DNA of 46,554 bases from Chloroflexota bacterium (GTDB lineage: Bacteria > Chloroflexota > Anaerolineae > Anaerolineales > Villigracilaceae). Position 1 is the stretch's first letter; every line of letters starts with the position of its first letter. Position numbers and translations under genes: made by a program. The stretch is taken from assembly GCA_021787595.1 (NCBI GenBank), contig JAJYLQ010000026.1, positions 1 to 46,554 on the forward strand, read 5' to 3'. The notes beneath the pieces were generated by a model. It was given only the letters and a program-made list of their open reading frames with translations, had not been told where the DNA came from and searched no databases. Shown here piece after piece: positions 1 to 7,828 of this stretch.

Positions 1-238
1 TTCAAAGCGGCCATTTCAAAATGCCTGGAGGAAACTACCACAAAGCACAAATCCGATCTCGATTCTTTGCTTACCTTGCGTTTTCAACTCTTTCAAAAAG
101 CGCAATTTGTGACCGTGTAAGGTATATTCCTGCGGTGTCGAATACGAAAGGAAAACAACATGACCTGCCGCGAAGATTTTACTCCACCTGCGGAACTCCT
201 GGAGCAGGTTCAAGGACAGCATGCACACAAGGGGTTTT
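1..238. other. Left edge, no convincing gene
   Basis: I see no supported gene in this stretch downstream of the DtxR-type regulator. A short open frame on the plus strand (ATG at 160, stop at 316-318) follows an AAAGGA and begins MTCREDFTPPAELLEQ, which vaguely recalls the N-terminus of IS256-type transposases. After about 20 codons it loses all resemblance and runs antisense into the regulator gene. At best it is a decayed transposase start. Confidence 0.4.
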
Positions 239-943
239 TCAGGCGGAGGGTTCCACAAAAACATAACGCGCCGCCGCGAATCCCAGCGTGGCCCTCTGCT
301 TCTGAACTTCAAGGGTGATGGTTTGATTGAACGGCAGCACTTCCACCACCGTGGCTTCGACGCCGGGCATGATCCCCTTACTTTCCAAAAAAGCCATCAA
401 TTCAGAATTCTGCTCTGCGAGTTCATGAACGCGCCGGACGATGATCTTCGCCTTTGGAGGGATTTTTGTAAGAGGCCTCCAGGAAGTAACCGCCTTTTCC
501 TGGCCCGGTAACGGATTGCCATGCGGACAGGTTTTCGGGCGGCCCAGGTCCTCGAACAGTGCCGCTTCGGCCTCCGCCGAGATGGCGTGTTCCAGGTTAT
601 GCGCCTCCTGATGAAGCTTGGACCACGGCAACATACGCGCCATCATCCATTCCGTCAACATGTGGCGCCGCATGACTGTTCGCGCCGAATCCCAACCCTG
701 CTCGGTGAGATGCGGGCCGGTTTCGTCCATCTTGATCAGGCCGTCCCGCGCCATTCGCTTGAGTGTGTTGGTCACTGTGGGGGGGGTAACGCCCAGGAGT
801 TCCGCCAGTTGCACTCCGACGACTGCTTCGTTATCCCGCTCCAGCACATAGATCAGAGAAAGATAATTTTCGACCGTTGTACTGAGTTTGGCGGCAGGTT
901 TCCGTTCATCGGAATCCATGACTTTTATCATCGAAGAATCCAT
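239..943 (-). CDS. DtxR/MntR-family metal-dependent transcriptional repressor
   Basis: A 234-residue iron- or manganese-sensing repressor. The N-terminal winged helix-turn-helix covers roughly residues 20-80 and includes VGVQLAELLGVTPPTVTNTL. It is followed by the helical dimerisation/metal domain with HNLEHAIS and CPHGNPLPG, both typical metal-ligand segments of the DtxR family. The C-terminal 75 residues resemble the FeoA-like SH3 domain of long DtxR proteins. The gene is divergent from feoABC, with only 100 bp between them, so it most likely represses feo when ferrous iron is bound. Methionines 1, 5 and 9 are all possible starts. Family assignment is firm; Fe rather than Mn specificity is inferred from the neighbours. 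Confidence 0.93.
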   Translation of the reverse strand: MDSSMIKVMDSDERKPAAKLSTTVENYLSLIYVLERDNEAVVGVQLAELLGVTPPTVTNTLKRMARDGLIKMDETGPHLTEQGWDSARTVMRRHMLTEWMMARMLPWSKLHQEAHNLEHAISAEAEAALFEDLGRPKTCPHGNPLPGQEKAVTSWRPLTKIPPKAKIIVRRVHELAEQNSELMAFLESKGIMPGVEATVVEVLPFNQTITLEVQKQRATLGFAAARYVFVEPSA

Positions 944-970
944 AAATTTTTCATAGAGTAATTATTCAGA

Positions 971-1017
971 TTAGCCTATACTAACTTTGATGGTTAGCCA
1001 AGTTGATTCATTATAAA
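971..1017 (+). promoter_or_regulatory. Putative feo promoter with DtxR-type operator
   Basis: The perfect inverted repeat CTAAC-N7-GTTAG (981-997) overlaps a possible -35 TTGATG (987-992), which is 18 nt from a TTATAA at 1011-1016. Just upstream, 971-984 reads TTAG-N6-CTAA, and the hexamer TTAGCC recurs at 971 and 994. Such TTAG/CTAA half sites are characteristic of DtxR/IdeR-type operators. The position between regulator and feoA supports autoregulated control of both, but binding is inferred. Confidence 0.5.
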
Positions 1018-1043
1018 CCCATTATGCTTCTCTGGAGATCAGG

Positions 1044-1292
1044 ATGACCCCAAAATCAAATCAGATTCCCCTGGCAGATCTCACTACAGGCGAAGAAGGC
1101 AGTATCTTGTTTTTCACCGGCGGGCGTTCGGTGACCACTCGCCTGGCCTCGCTGGGATTCACTCCCGGTGCGCGCGTGGATATGACCCAAAACTACGGGC
1201 GCGGCCCGCTGATCGTTACTGTGCGCGGAACGCAGGTTGCCCTGGGGCGGGGCGAAGCCGCCCGTATTTTCGTTGAGCGGAGTGCAGGATGA
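1044..1292 (+). CDS. feoA: FeoA ferrous iron transport accessory protein
   Basis: An 82-residue SH3-like protein of usual FeoA length that assists FeoB-dependent Fe(II) import on the cytoplasmic side. It shows the FeoA pattern: LADLTTGEEGSI near the N-terminus, then RLASLGFTPGARVDMTQ and the closing VALGRGEAARIFV. The ATG is preceded by GGAG at 1034-1037. Its stop codon overlaps the feoB start as ATGA, so the two are translationally coupled. Confidence 0.95.
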   Translation: MTPKSNQIPLADLTTGEEGSILFFTGGRSVTTRLASLGFTPGARVDMTQNYGRGPLIVTVRGTQVALGRGEAARIFVERSAG

Positions 1293-3322
1293 GCGATTGC
1301 CACGAAACCTCGGCCTCAACACGAGTGATCGTGCGCGAAAAGATGCCGCTGATCGCACTGGCCGGCCAGCCGAACGTGGGCAAGTCAACGTTGTTCAATC
1401 TGCTTACCGGCTTGAATCAGCATGTCGGTAACTGGCCCGGAAAAACCGTCGAGCGCCGCGAGGGAAGCTTCATTTTCGATGATCGCTCATACGGGCTGGT
1501 GGACCTGCCAGGCACGTACAGCCTGACAGCCAATTCGCCGGAAGAGGTCATTGCGCGCGAATTCATCCTGCGCGAACGACCGGATGTGGTGGTGGCGGTC
1601 GTCAACGCGGCCAATCTGGAACGCAGCCTATATCTCGTAGCTGAATTGGTGGCCCTGCCCACGCCCATCATCGTGGCCCTGAACATGATGGACGTTGCGG
1701 CGCAGGAAGGGATGCGCATCGAACCGGAAGTATTGGAAGCCGCGCTGGGCGTGCCCGTTGTCCCAATGACTGCCACCCGCACCGCCGGAACGCGGGAATT
1801 GCTGCGCCTCCTGCGCGAGACCTTGGACGGCCACCGTTTAACCAACCCGCGCCAGCCTGAAATCCGCGCCGACCATCGAGCCGCCCTGGATGAAATCACG
1901 CGCTGCATCATTGGACATGTCCCCGAACCCTATCCTGCCGAATGGATAGCGCTCAAATTGTTGGAAGGCGACGCGGAAATCACGCGCACGATCCAAAATG
2001 CGCTGCCTCCTGAAAAGTGGGAAGCCGTCTATGCTGTTTTGCGCCAGCACGACGATGCCTTATTGGCCGTTGCCTCCGGGCGCTACGAATGGATTGGGCG
2101 GATGGTGCGGGCCGCTGTCGTACAACCCAGGATGGGCCAGATCACATGGACGAAGCAGCTCGACCGCTGGGCAGCGCATCCGTTTTGGGGAATGGCGATC
2201 CTGGCAGGCATCCTGGGCCTCGTATTCTGGTTAACGTTCACCATCGGCTCTCCCGTGCAGGGATGGCTGGACACCCAGGTGGTTGGGGGCCTATCGAACT
2301 TGGCAGGTCAAATGCTGGCAAATGCGCCCTTTTGGCTGAAAGGTTTGATCGTGGATGGGGTCCTTGGCGGTGCCGGGGCGGTGATCACCTTCCTTCCAAT
2401 CATGGTGATTTTCTTCGCCGCGTTTGGCGTGCTCGAAGACACGGGCTATATGGCCCGCGCCGCTTACGTGATGGACAACCTGATGCACCTGATGGGATTG
2501 CACGGCAAGTCGTTTCTGCCCCTGTTCCTCGGCTTTGGCTGCAACGTGCCGGCTGTCATGGGGACGCGTGTCGTCGATTCGAAGCCGGCCCGCCTGCTGA
2601 CCATTCTCATCGCCCCCCTGGTTCCATGTACGGCTCGCATGGCCGTCGTGGCCTTCCTGGCCCCGGCGTTCTTTGGGCCAAAAGCGCTGCTGGTTTCCTG
2701 GACCTTGGTCTTGTTCTCGATCATCATTCTTGTATTGAGCGGTTCGCTGCTTAACCAGGTGATCTTCAAGGGCCAGCGCTCAGCCTTCATCATGGAGATG
2801 CCGCTCTACCATCTTCCGAACACGCGCACGATCGGTCTGTTGGTCTGGCAGCGTTCGCTGTCATTCGTTAAAAAAGCCGGCACCAATATTCTGGCGATGG
2901 CTGTGGTCATCTGGGCGCTTTCCGTGCTGCCCAACGGCGATTTTGGCACCAGCTATCTGATACAGTTTGGAAAATGGGTTGCGCCGGTGGGCCGTTGGAT
3001 GGGGCTCGACTGGCGGCTGACCGTGGCGCTCATCACCAGCTTTCCGGCCAAGGAAAATTCGATTGCCACGCTGGGCGTGATTTTCGGGAGCAGCCGGACG
3101 GCGGGCCTGGCTCAAACGCTCACCTCCACTTATTCGACCGCCTCCGCGCTTTCATTCCTGGTCGCAACCATGTTCTTCATTCCCTGCATGGCGACTGTGG
3201 CGGTCATCCGCCAGGAAACGAATTCGTGGGGCTGGACCCTGTTGAATATCGGCCTATTCCTGGTGATCTCGATTGTTGCCGCCAGCGGTGTCTATCACCT
3301 GGCGCTGGCCGTGGGACTTTAG
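1289..3322 (+). CDS. feoB: FeoB ferrous iron transporter with G domain
   Basis: A 677-residue Fe(II) permease of the inner membrane. The cytosolic G domain has a P-loop GQPNVGKST at residues 26-34, switch II DLPG at 72-75 and NMMD at 132-135. After a helical insertion domain, the C-terminal half from about residue 290 carries the two FeoB gate repeats, including GFGCNVPAVMGTRV and CTARMAVVAFLAPAF, with about eight or more membrane helices. The ATG at 1289 overlaps the feoA stop. The first 18 residues precede the usual MPLIALAGQPN start, so Met19 is an alternative. It is the central gene of the feo operon. Confidence 0.97.
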   Translation: MSDCHETSASTRVIVREKMPLIALAGQPNVGKSTLFNLLTGLNQHVGNWPGKTVERREGSFIFDDRSYGLVDLPGTYSLTANSPEEVIAREFILRERPDVVVAVVNAANLERSLYLVAELVALPTPIIVALNMMDVAAQEGMRIEPEVLEAALGVPVVPMTATRTAGTRELLRLLRETLDGHRLTNPRQPEIRADHRAALDEITRCIIGHVPEPYPAEWIALKLLEGDAEITRTIQNALPPEKWEAVYAVLRQHDDALLAVASGRYEWIGRMVRAAVVQPRMGQITWTKQLDRWAAHPFWGMAILAGILGLVFWLTFTIGSPVQGWLDTQVVGGLSNLAGQMLANAPFWLKGLIVDGVLGGAGAVITFLPIMVIFFAAFGVLEDTGYMARAAYVMDNLMHLMGLHGKSFLPLFLGFGCNVPAVMGTRVVDSKPARLLTILIAPLVPCTARMAVVAFLAPAFFGPKALLVSWTLVLFSIIILVLSGSLLNQVIFKGQRSAFIMEMPLYHLPNTRTIGLLVWQRSLSFVKKAGTNILAMAVVIWALSVLPNGDFGTSYLIQFGKWVAPVGRWMGLDWRLTVALITSFPAKENSIATLGVIFGSSRTAGLAQTLTSTYSTASALSFLVATMFFIPCMATVAVIRQETNSWGWTLLNIGLFLVISIVAASGVYHLALAVGL

Positions 3323-3324
3323 CC

Positions 3325-3567
3325 ATGTTGGAACAGTTGATCGCCGAAATTCGCGCCGGAGGCACACTGGAAGTCAACGCGCTGGCTGCACGCCTCCAAA
3401 CCTCCCCTCAATTGATCGAGGCCATGCTCGAACATTTACAGCGCAATGGGCTGATCCAGTCTTATGTCCATTGCGGCGATGGCTGCCAGGGATGCAGCCT
3501 GCAGGCTGCATGTAATAGCAAACAAGGAACGACAACTCGGTTATGGCAAAGCAGTTCAAAACATTGA
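3325..3567 (+). CDS. FeoC-like winged-helix protein with Cys cluster
   Basis: An 80-residue protein starting two bases after the feoB stop. The first 47 residues look like a small winged helix (LEVNALAARLQTSPQLIEAM then LQRNGLIQSY). They are followed by Cys50, Cys54, Cys57 and Cys63 in a CxxxCxxCxxxxxC arrangement, as in FeoC proteins that may bind an iron-sulfur cluster. FeoC is proposed to protect or regulate FeoB, and the Cys cluster suggests redox or oxygen sensing. Identification rests on size, position and Cys pattern. Confidence 0.82.
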   Translation: MLEQLIAEIRAGGTLEVNALAARLQTSPQLIEAMLEHLQRNGLIQSYVHCGDGCQGCSLQAACNSKQGTTTRLWQSSSKH

Positions 3568-3922
3568 GGTTCTCCCGCTTTTAACGGGAAAGCCAAATCC
3601 TCAGCCACGAATTTCGCGAATTCGCACGAATTTTTTGGAGACATTCGCGACAATTCGTGGAATTCGTGGCAAAGAGCTGTTAAGTTTATTGCTCGTCCCG
3701 CTGGAAACGGTAGAGCCAACATTGATCAGAGGACGAAACCATGGCGGCCTTTCTGGCTCTGCCCTTATTTGTGTGTCACAGCCATGATCTTGGCAGTGCA
3801 AGATTCTGAACCTGGCGGGAAGAGGTCAAAGGGGCAACCTGGTTGTACCCGCCGCTTTGCACAAAGTCTGCACGCGGGCCAAATTTCGCATGAAATTGCA
3901 GGGACGCAGCGCCGCCGCATCC
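3568..3922. other. Intergenic region between converging feo and signalling operons
   Basis: No gene is supported here. It starts with a weak hairpin (TCCCG-loop-CGGGA at 3573-3589), perhaps the end of the feo transcript. It continues with a dispersed AATTCG-rich inverted repeat and ends in unremarkable sequence. A 6-bp inverted repeat AATTTC-atgc-GAAATT lies near 3882-3897, downstream of the response regulator on the minus strand, without a T tract. Confidence 0.5.
3605..3669. repeat. Imperfect inverted repeat of AATTCG/CACGAATT units
   Basis: An 18-nt arm at 3605-3622 pairs with 3652-3669 at 16 of 18 positions. Both arms are built from CACGAATT-like units. The sequence is of the dispersed palindromic type seen between genes in many environmental bacterial genomes. 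No coding function is seen. Confidence 0.6.
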
Positions 3923-4651
3923 CTACGAGACATGGGATGTTTTCTCGCGGCGGAAATCCACGAAACGATATCCCACGCCGCGTTCGGTCAAAATGTATTT
4001 CGGATCGGCGGGATCCTTCTCCAATTTTTGGCGCAGATAGTTGATATAAAGGCGGACGTAATGCGGCTCGTCACGATATTCGTAGCCCCAGACTTTTTGC
4101 AGAAGCTGGTCATGCGAAACCACCCAGCCCGCATTCTGGACGAGATGATAAAGCAGGCGATATTCCGTCGGGCGAAGCTTGACCAGTTTGCCTTCGAGCC
4201 AGATCTCGCGGCGGTCGAAATCGATTTTGAGGCGGTTGTCCACTTCGATGAGTCCGTGCATGGAGCCGCTCATGCCTTCCGTGCGGCGCAAAACAGCTTT
4301 GACGCGGCTGACCAGCTCGCGCGGGCTGAATGGCTTGGTGATGTAATCGTCCGCGCCAAGCTCCAGGCCGCGCACGCGGTCGTCCTCCTCGCCTTTGGCG
4401 GTCAGCATGATAACCGGTACGCTGCTAACGTCGCGGATGGTTTCGAGCACTTCGAAGCCATCAATGTCGGGCATCATCACATCGAGCAAAACCAGGTCCG
4501 GCGTGTCGCGTAATTTGTCCAAAGCCTGCTTGCCATTAAAAGCTTCGATGACCTGGAAACCGTCATGTTCCAGATTCATGCGGATGAAGCGCACCATGCG
4601 TTCCTCGTCATCCACCACGAGGATGCGGCGGCGATCAAACTCTTCGGGCAT
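3923..4651 (-). CDS. OmpR/PhoB-family response regulator
   Basis: A 242-residue two-domain transcription regulator. The receiver domain (residues 8-122) has the acidic pair D14-D15, phosphoacceptor D57 in LLDVMMPD, and the conserved T and K in MLTAKG and ITKPFSP. The C-terminal winged helix (about 138-232) contains [20 protein letters not shown] and the wing RGVGYRF. It is the last gene of the signalling operon, one base after the preceding stop. No histidine kinase is adjacent; its partner may be elsewhere, or it may be linked to the Ser/Thr kinase of the operon, which is speculative. Confidence 0.95.
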   Translation of the reverse strand: MPEEFDRRRILVVDDEERMVRFIRMNLEHDGFQVIEAFNGKQALDKLRDTPDLVLLDVMMPDIDGFEVLETIRDVSSVPVIMLTAKGEEDDRVRGLELGADDYITKPFSPRELVSRVKAVLRRTEGMSGSMHGLIEVDNRLKIDFDRREIWLEGKLVKLRPTEYRLLYHLVQNAGWVVSHDQLLQKVWGYEYRDEPHYVRLYINYLRQKLEKDPADPKYILTERGVGYRFVDFRREKTSHVS

Positions 4652-4652
4652 G

Positions 4653-4895
4653 TCACTCCCTCACAAAGCCGATGATCTTCTCTTCTTCCTCGCTCTCGAG
4701 CACTTCGATGAGGGTTATTCTCTCGATTGGCCAGATTACCTTCACAACATTTTGTTCGAGATAATGCAGATCCTTTCCGTCGCGCTGACGCGGGTTGGAG
4801 AGGATGACAATCGTATCCGTCGGTTTGGGGAGTTCGTCCACTTCGCCGACGACGGGAACATCCCCGCTTAGATGCAACACAAGTGAATAAGCCAT
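4653..4895 (-). CDS. Small uncharacterised protein of the signalling operon
   Basis: An 80-residue acidic protein I do not recognise. It starts [19 protein letters not shown] and ends in an acidic stretch ([13 protein letters not shown]). Predicted strands alternate with short loops and there is no membrane segment or Cys. GAAAGGA lies 7 nt before the ATG. It is wedged between the FHA gene (10 bp away) and the response regulator (1 bp away), so it is certainly co-transcribed. It could be an adaptor or a target of the kinase, but nothing in the sequence settles this. Confidence 0.8.
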   Translation of the reverse strand: MAYSLVLHLSGDVPVVGEVDELPKPTDTIVILSNPRQRDGKDLHYLEQNVVKVIWPIERITLIEVLESEEEEKIIGFVRE

Positions 4896-4905
4896 GGCTT
4901 TCCTT

Positions 4906-5433
4906 TCAATTTATTTGTCCGGTTGGTTTGAGCAGGACCTGGACTTTGAGCTTGCCAAGCGCAACCACGTCGCCGTTCTTGAGGATCTGTTCGGCATTTG
5001 GATTCAACCGTTTCCCGTTGACGTATGTTCCGTTGGATGAACCCAAATCCATGAGCAGGATTTGATTGCCCTCGCGTTTGATCACGGCGTGCAGGCGGGA
5101 GACACCGTTGGCATAGGCCTGATACGGCGAGAGGTCAATATCCGGCATGATTGGCTGGCCCTCGCTGATGCGTCCGAGCGTGAACTCGTTGCGTTCGGAT
5201 AGCGGCAGCACCTGGCCGGTATCCAGCAAATGCAGTGTTACCCAATCGTTATTGAGCGCAACGGCGGGCGCAGGCGCGTGAAGAACGGGCTTTTTGCTGA
5301 CGGCTTCCCTTACCTGTCCGGTGGTGATGTTTTGCGTGGTGAGCGAATCGGCAAGGCCCAGCGGAGCGCCGCATTCGCTGCAGAAAACGGCACCTGCCAT
5401 ATTGGTATGATTGCAATTCGAACAAACGATCAT
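4906..5433 (-). CDS. Zinc-ribbon and FHA domain protein
   Basis: A 175-residue phosphothreonine-reader protein. An N-terminal zinc ribbon has Cys4, Cys7, Cys18 and Cys21. A linker (about 27-60) contains TTQNITTGQ. The FHA domain follows, with the binding-loop signatures GR at 87-88, SRLH at 112-115 and GSSNGT at 131-136. FHA domains bind phosphothreonine peptides, so the kinase of this operon is the natural source of its ligand. The Thr-rich linker before the FHA domain recalls the phosphorylated N-terminal tail of GarA/OdhI. The gene abuts the DnaJ-VWA gene with no gap. Confidence 0.93.
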   Translation of the reverse strand: MIVCSNCNHTNMAGAVFCSECGAPLGLADSLTTQNITTGQVREAVSKKPVLHAPAPAVALNNDWVTLHLLDTGQVLPLSERNEFTLGRISEGQPIMPDIDLSPYQAYANGVSRLHAVIKREGNQILLMDLGSSNGTYVNGKRLNPNAEQILKNGDVVALGKLKVQVLLKPTGQIN

Positions 5434-6912
5434 TTATCCCGACCTCCCCACAGCAGATAGAAGCAAGGCTCGTGTGCCGTACTTGATTTCTTTGCTGCTT
5501 TCCTGACTGGTGGTTTGCATACGTTCCATATTTTCAGCTTCGAGCAGAGCTGTTCTTGCCAATTCCTTCTCACCCTGTGTCAGAAGAAGACTGGCTAGAT
5601 TCCTGAGGTGACGAGTGGCATTTTCGTAATTCTTTGATTCCGCTTCTTCGCGGGCGCGTTCCTGCATTCGATAAAGCGTCAGACGCGAAAGGGCGGCGAG
5701 AATGGCCGAGGGCGGCGGATCGCTCTGTGGCGCGTCGCCCGCCTCCCGGTCCAGCCTGAAGCGGATCGGTGGAATTGGAGTCGGGTGCGCCGTGCCATTC
5801 ACTTTCAAGGCACCCTCCAAAAGTGTAACCAAATCTGCTTTAGAAGCCGATGGCTGGATGAGAAACTCAAACAAAACGTTAAGAGGCGTGTCTTGTAAAA
5901 TCGGGCCGAGGCGAAGCGGATTTTCGATGGCGACCGGCCCGCCCTCCGGCTGGAGGCGGAAGGCATAATTGATCCGTATATCGTCTGCCTGTTTGAATTC
6001 CATGACCACATCTTCAGCGAACATGTTCGTAAGCGTGTTGAATTTTTCCATCAGCAGGCGCTGGATATCCTGCGGGTTTGAAATGTAGCTGCTGTTGTTG
6101 CCGGTGCGGCTGGCCAGCGCATCGAGGAAGATGTCATTCCAATCACTGCCAATGCCCAATGCGCTAATGCCGATGTTATCCCGCGCGGCTTCCTCGGCCA
6201 GATGCAAACATGCCTGTTCATCGCCGTAGGTGTGGCCGTCGGTGAGCAGAATGACGTGGCTGATATGTTTGGAGTTGAGACTGCGGCGGACTTCACGCAT
6301 GGCCGCGTCGAGGCCCTGGAGGATTTCGGTCGCGCCGCCGGTCTGCATCATCTGAATGCGCGCCTGTAACTTCGAGCGGTCAGGTTGGAACGCGGCGGGT
6401 ATCAAGACTTCGGCGCGGTCGCTGAAAGCCACGACACTGAAGATATCCTCTGCTTTTAGACTGCGTATCACCTGCGTCGCGGCGGCCTTGACGACATCGA
6501 TTTTCTCGCCCTGCATCGAAGTCGAACGATCCAGCAAAAGACAAATGTTCAATGGCGGCGCAGGAAGTCTTTCGCCCGTTTCGCGCGGCCCGACTTCCAG
6601 CAGCGCGTATACCAATTGCGGTTCGTCCAGGTGCACGAGGTTGGCGCGGCTGTATTGGATCGCGTATTTGATGACCCTCGATGACGCGTCTTCTTTTGGA
6701 AGGGTCGCGTCGTATTGGGCGCGGCGCTTTGGGTTGGACAGCACTTCATACGCCTGTTGGATTTCGAGGAAGATTTCCGTCTCACCGGCCAGTTTGTTTT
6801 TATCCGGATGGAGCCGCTGCGCGGCTTCGTAATAGGCGCGTTTGATTTCCTCAGGCGAGGCGTCGCGTAAAACACCCAGAAGGCTGTAATGATCCTTCCT
6901 TTCCGAAGTCAT
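5434..6912 (-). CDS. J-domain/von Willebrand factor A fusion protein
   Basis: A 492-residue protein with an unusual domain order. Residues 5-70 are a J-domain with HPD at 35-37, the motif that stimulates Hsp70 ATPase. A short linker leads to a VWA domain with an intact metal-ion adhesion site: DRSTS at 128-132, the Thr in GGATEI and the Asp in LLTDGHTYGD. A beta-rich region follows, then a C-terminal helical part with many charged residues (about 400-470). No signal peptide is visible, so it acts in the cytoplasm. It sits between PP2C and FHA genes, as VWA proteins do in TerY-P-like loci. A role as a chaperone-linked scaffold is inferred. Confidence 0.92.
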   Translation of the reverse strand: MTSERKDHYSLLGVLRDASPEEIKRAYYEAAQRLHPDKNKLAGETEIFLEIQQAYEVLSNPKRRAQYDATLPKEDASSRVIKYAIQYSRANLVHLDEPQLVYALLEVGPRETGERLPAPPLNICLLLDRSTSMQGEKIDVVKAAATQVIRSLKAEDIFSVVAFSDRAEVLIPAAFQPDRSKLQARIQMMQTGGATEILQGLDAAMREVRRSLNSKHISHVILLTDGHTYGDEQACLHLAEEAARDNIGISALGIGSDWNDIFLDALASRTGNNSSYISNPQDIQRLLMEKFNTLTNMFAEDVVMEFKQADDIRINYAFRLQPEGGPVAIENPLRLGPILQDTPLNVLFEFLIQPSASKADLVTLLEGALKVNGTAHPTPIPPIRFRLDREAGDAPQSDPPPSAILAALSRLTLYRMQERAREEAESKNYENATRHLRNLASLLLTQGEKELARTALLEAENMERMQTTSQESSKEIKYGTRALLLSAVGRSG

Positions 6913-6913
6913 C

Positions 6914-7816
6914 CTATCCGACCATTTGAACGAGAATCACACTGATGTTATCGGGACCGCCGGCCGTGTTGGCGGCGTTGACCAGGTTTTGACAGGCCCG
7001 CTGCGCGTTGGGCGCATCATTCACGATGCGTACCAGGTCGTGATCGGCAACCACGCCCCACAGCCCGTCACTGCACAGCAGGAGCATGCCGTTTTGTGGG
7101 AACGGGATGGTGAATATGTCCACCTCGAGCGTGTCGCCCTGCCCAAGCGCACGGATCAAAACATTGCGATGAGGAAAATTCGCGGCCTCCTCCTTATTGA
7201 GATGTCCCAATTCCTCCAGCCTTTTGACGAGCGAATGATCGCGCGTGATCTGTTCGATTCGTCCCGCGGGATAAATGCAGTACGCGCGGCTGTCGCCGAC
7301 ATGTCCAATCGTGACCTGCTGGCCGACGATCAGCGCGGCGGTGACGGTTGTGCCGCTGCCTGGCGCATCCTTTTGGATGACGCGGTGCGCCTCCTTGACC
7401 GCATTTTCCATGATCTCCTGAAGCGATTCCTCCGGCTGCTGCGTGGGAAGCGTAAAGAGGTAGGAATGGAATTTACGCATGATCTGTCCGGCGATGACGC
7501 GGATGGCGGCATTGCTGGCGATCTCGCCGAATTGATGCCCGCCCATGCCATCGGCCACGATATAAAGTCCGAAGGGAACGTTGGCCGTCTTCCCGGCCAG
7601 CGTAGCGGTGATGGCAACCAGGCTGTCTTCGTTATGCTCGCGCTGTTTTCCCACCGATTGTCCCGAAGCAGCCACCAGTTGCTGCATTTCGTATTGAGGG
7701 CTTTGCGAGCGGACGATGGATTCGATCTGCTGGTCTGAAAGCGGCGCGGTGGTCACGCTTTCGGCTGATGAGGTAGCCGGGACGCCTCCAAATAGCTTGC
7801 GGAAGAAATCAAACAT
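6914..7816 (-). CDS. PP2C-family Ser/Thr protein phosphatase
   Basis: A 300-residue PPM/PP2C phosphatase expected to reverse the operon kinase. The catalytic domain begins near residue 50 and has HNEDS (E63, D64), ADGMGGH (D89), GDSRAY, CSDGLWGVV and GPDNIS, which supply the two-metal site. About 50 residues precede the domain, beginning MFDFFRKLFGG, a possible amphipathic or docking segment. AAAGGAG precedes the ATG. It lies 12 bp after the kinase stop and one base before the DnaJ-VWA start, so expression is coupled to both. Confidence 0.96.
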   Translation of the reverse strand: MFDFFRKLFGGVPATSSAESVTTAPLSDQQIESIVRSQSPQYEMQQLVAASGQSVGKQREHNEDSLVAITATLAGKTANVPFGLYIVADGMGGHQFGEIASNAAIRVIAGQIMRKFHSYLFTLPTQQPEESLQEIMENAVKEAHRVIQKDAPGSGTTVTAALIVGQQVTIGHVGDSRAYCIYPAGRIEQITRDHSLVKRLEELGHLNKEEAANFPHRNVLIRALGQGDTLEVDIFTIPFPQNGMLLLCSDGLWGVVADHDLVRIVNDAPNAQRACQNLVNAANTAGGPDNISVILVQMVG

Positions 7817-7828
7817 GCAGGCTCCTTT

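Noticed and set aside
31-312. A 98-codon minus-strand frame overlapping the end of the DtxR-type gene
   Set aside because: It overlaps the regulator in another frame, has no ribosome site and no recognisable motif.
160-318. Small plus-strand frame at the left edge as an IS256-type transposase gene
   Set aside because: Only about 20 N-terminal residues look suggestive; the rest is unrelated and antisense to the DtxR-type gene, so I treat it at most as a possible remnant.
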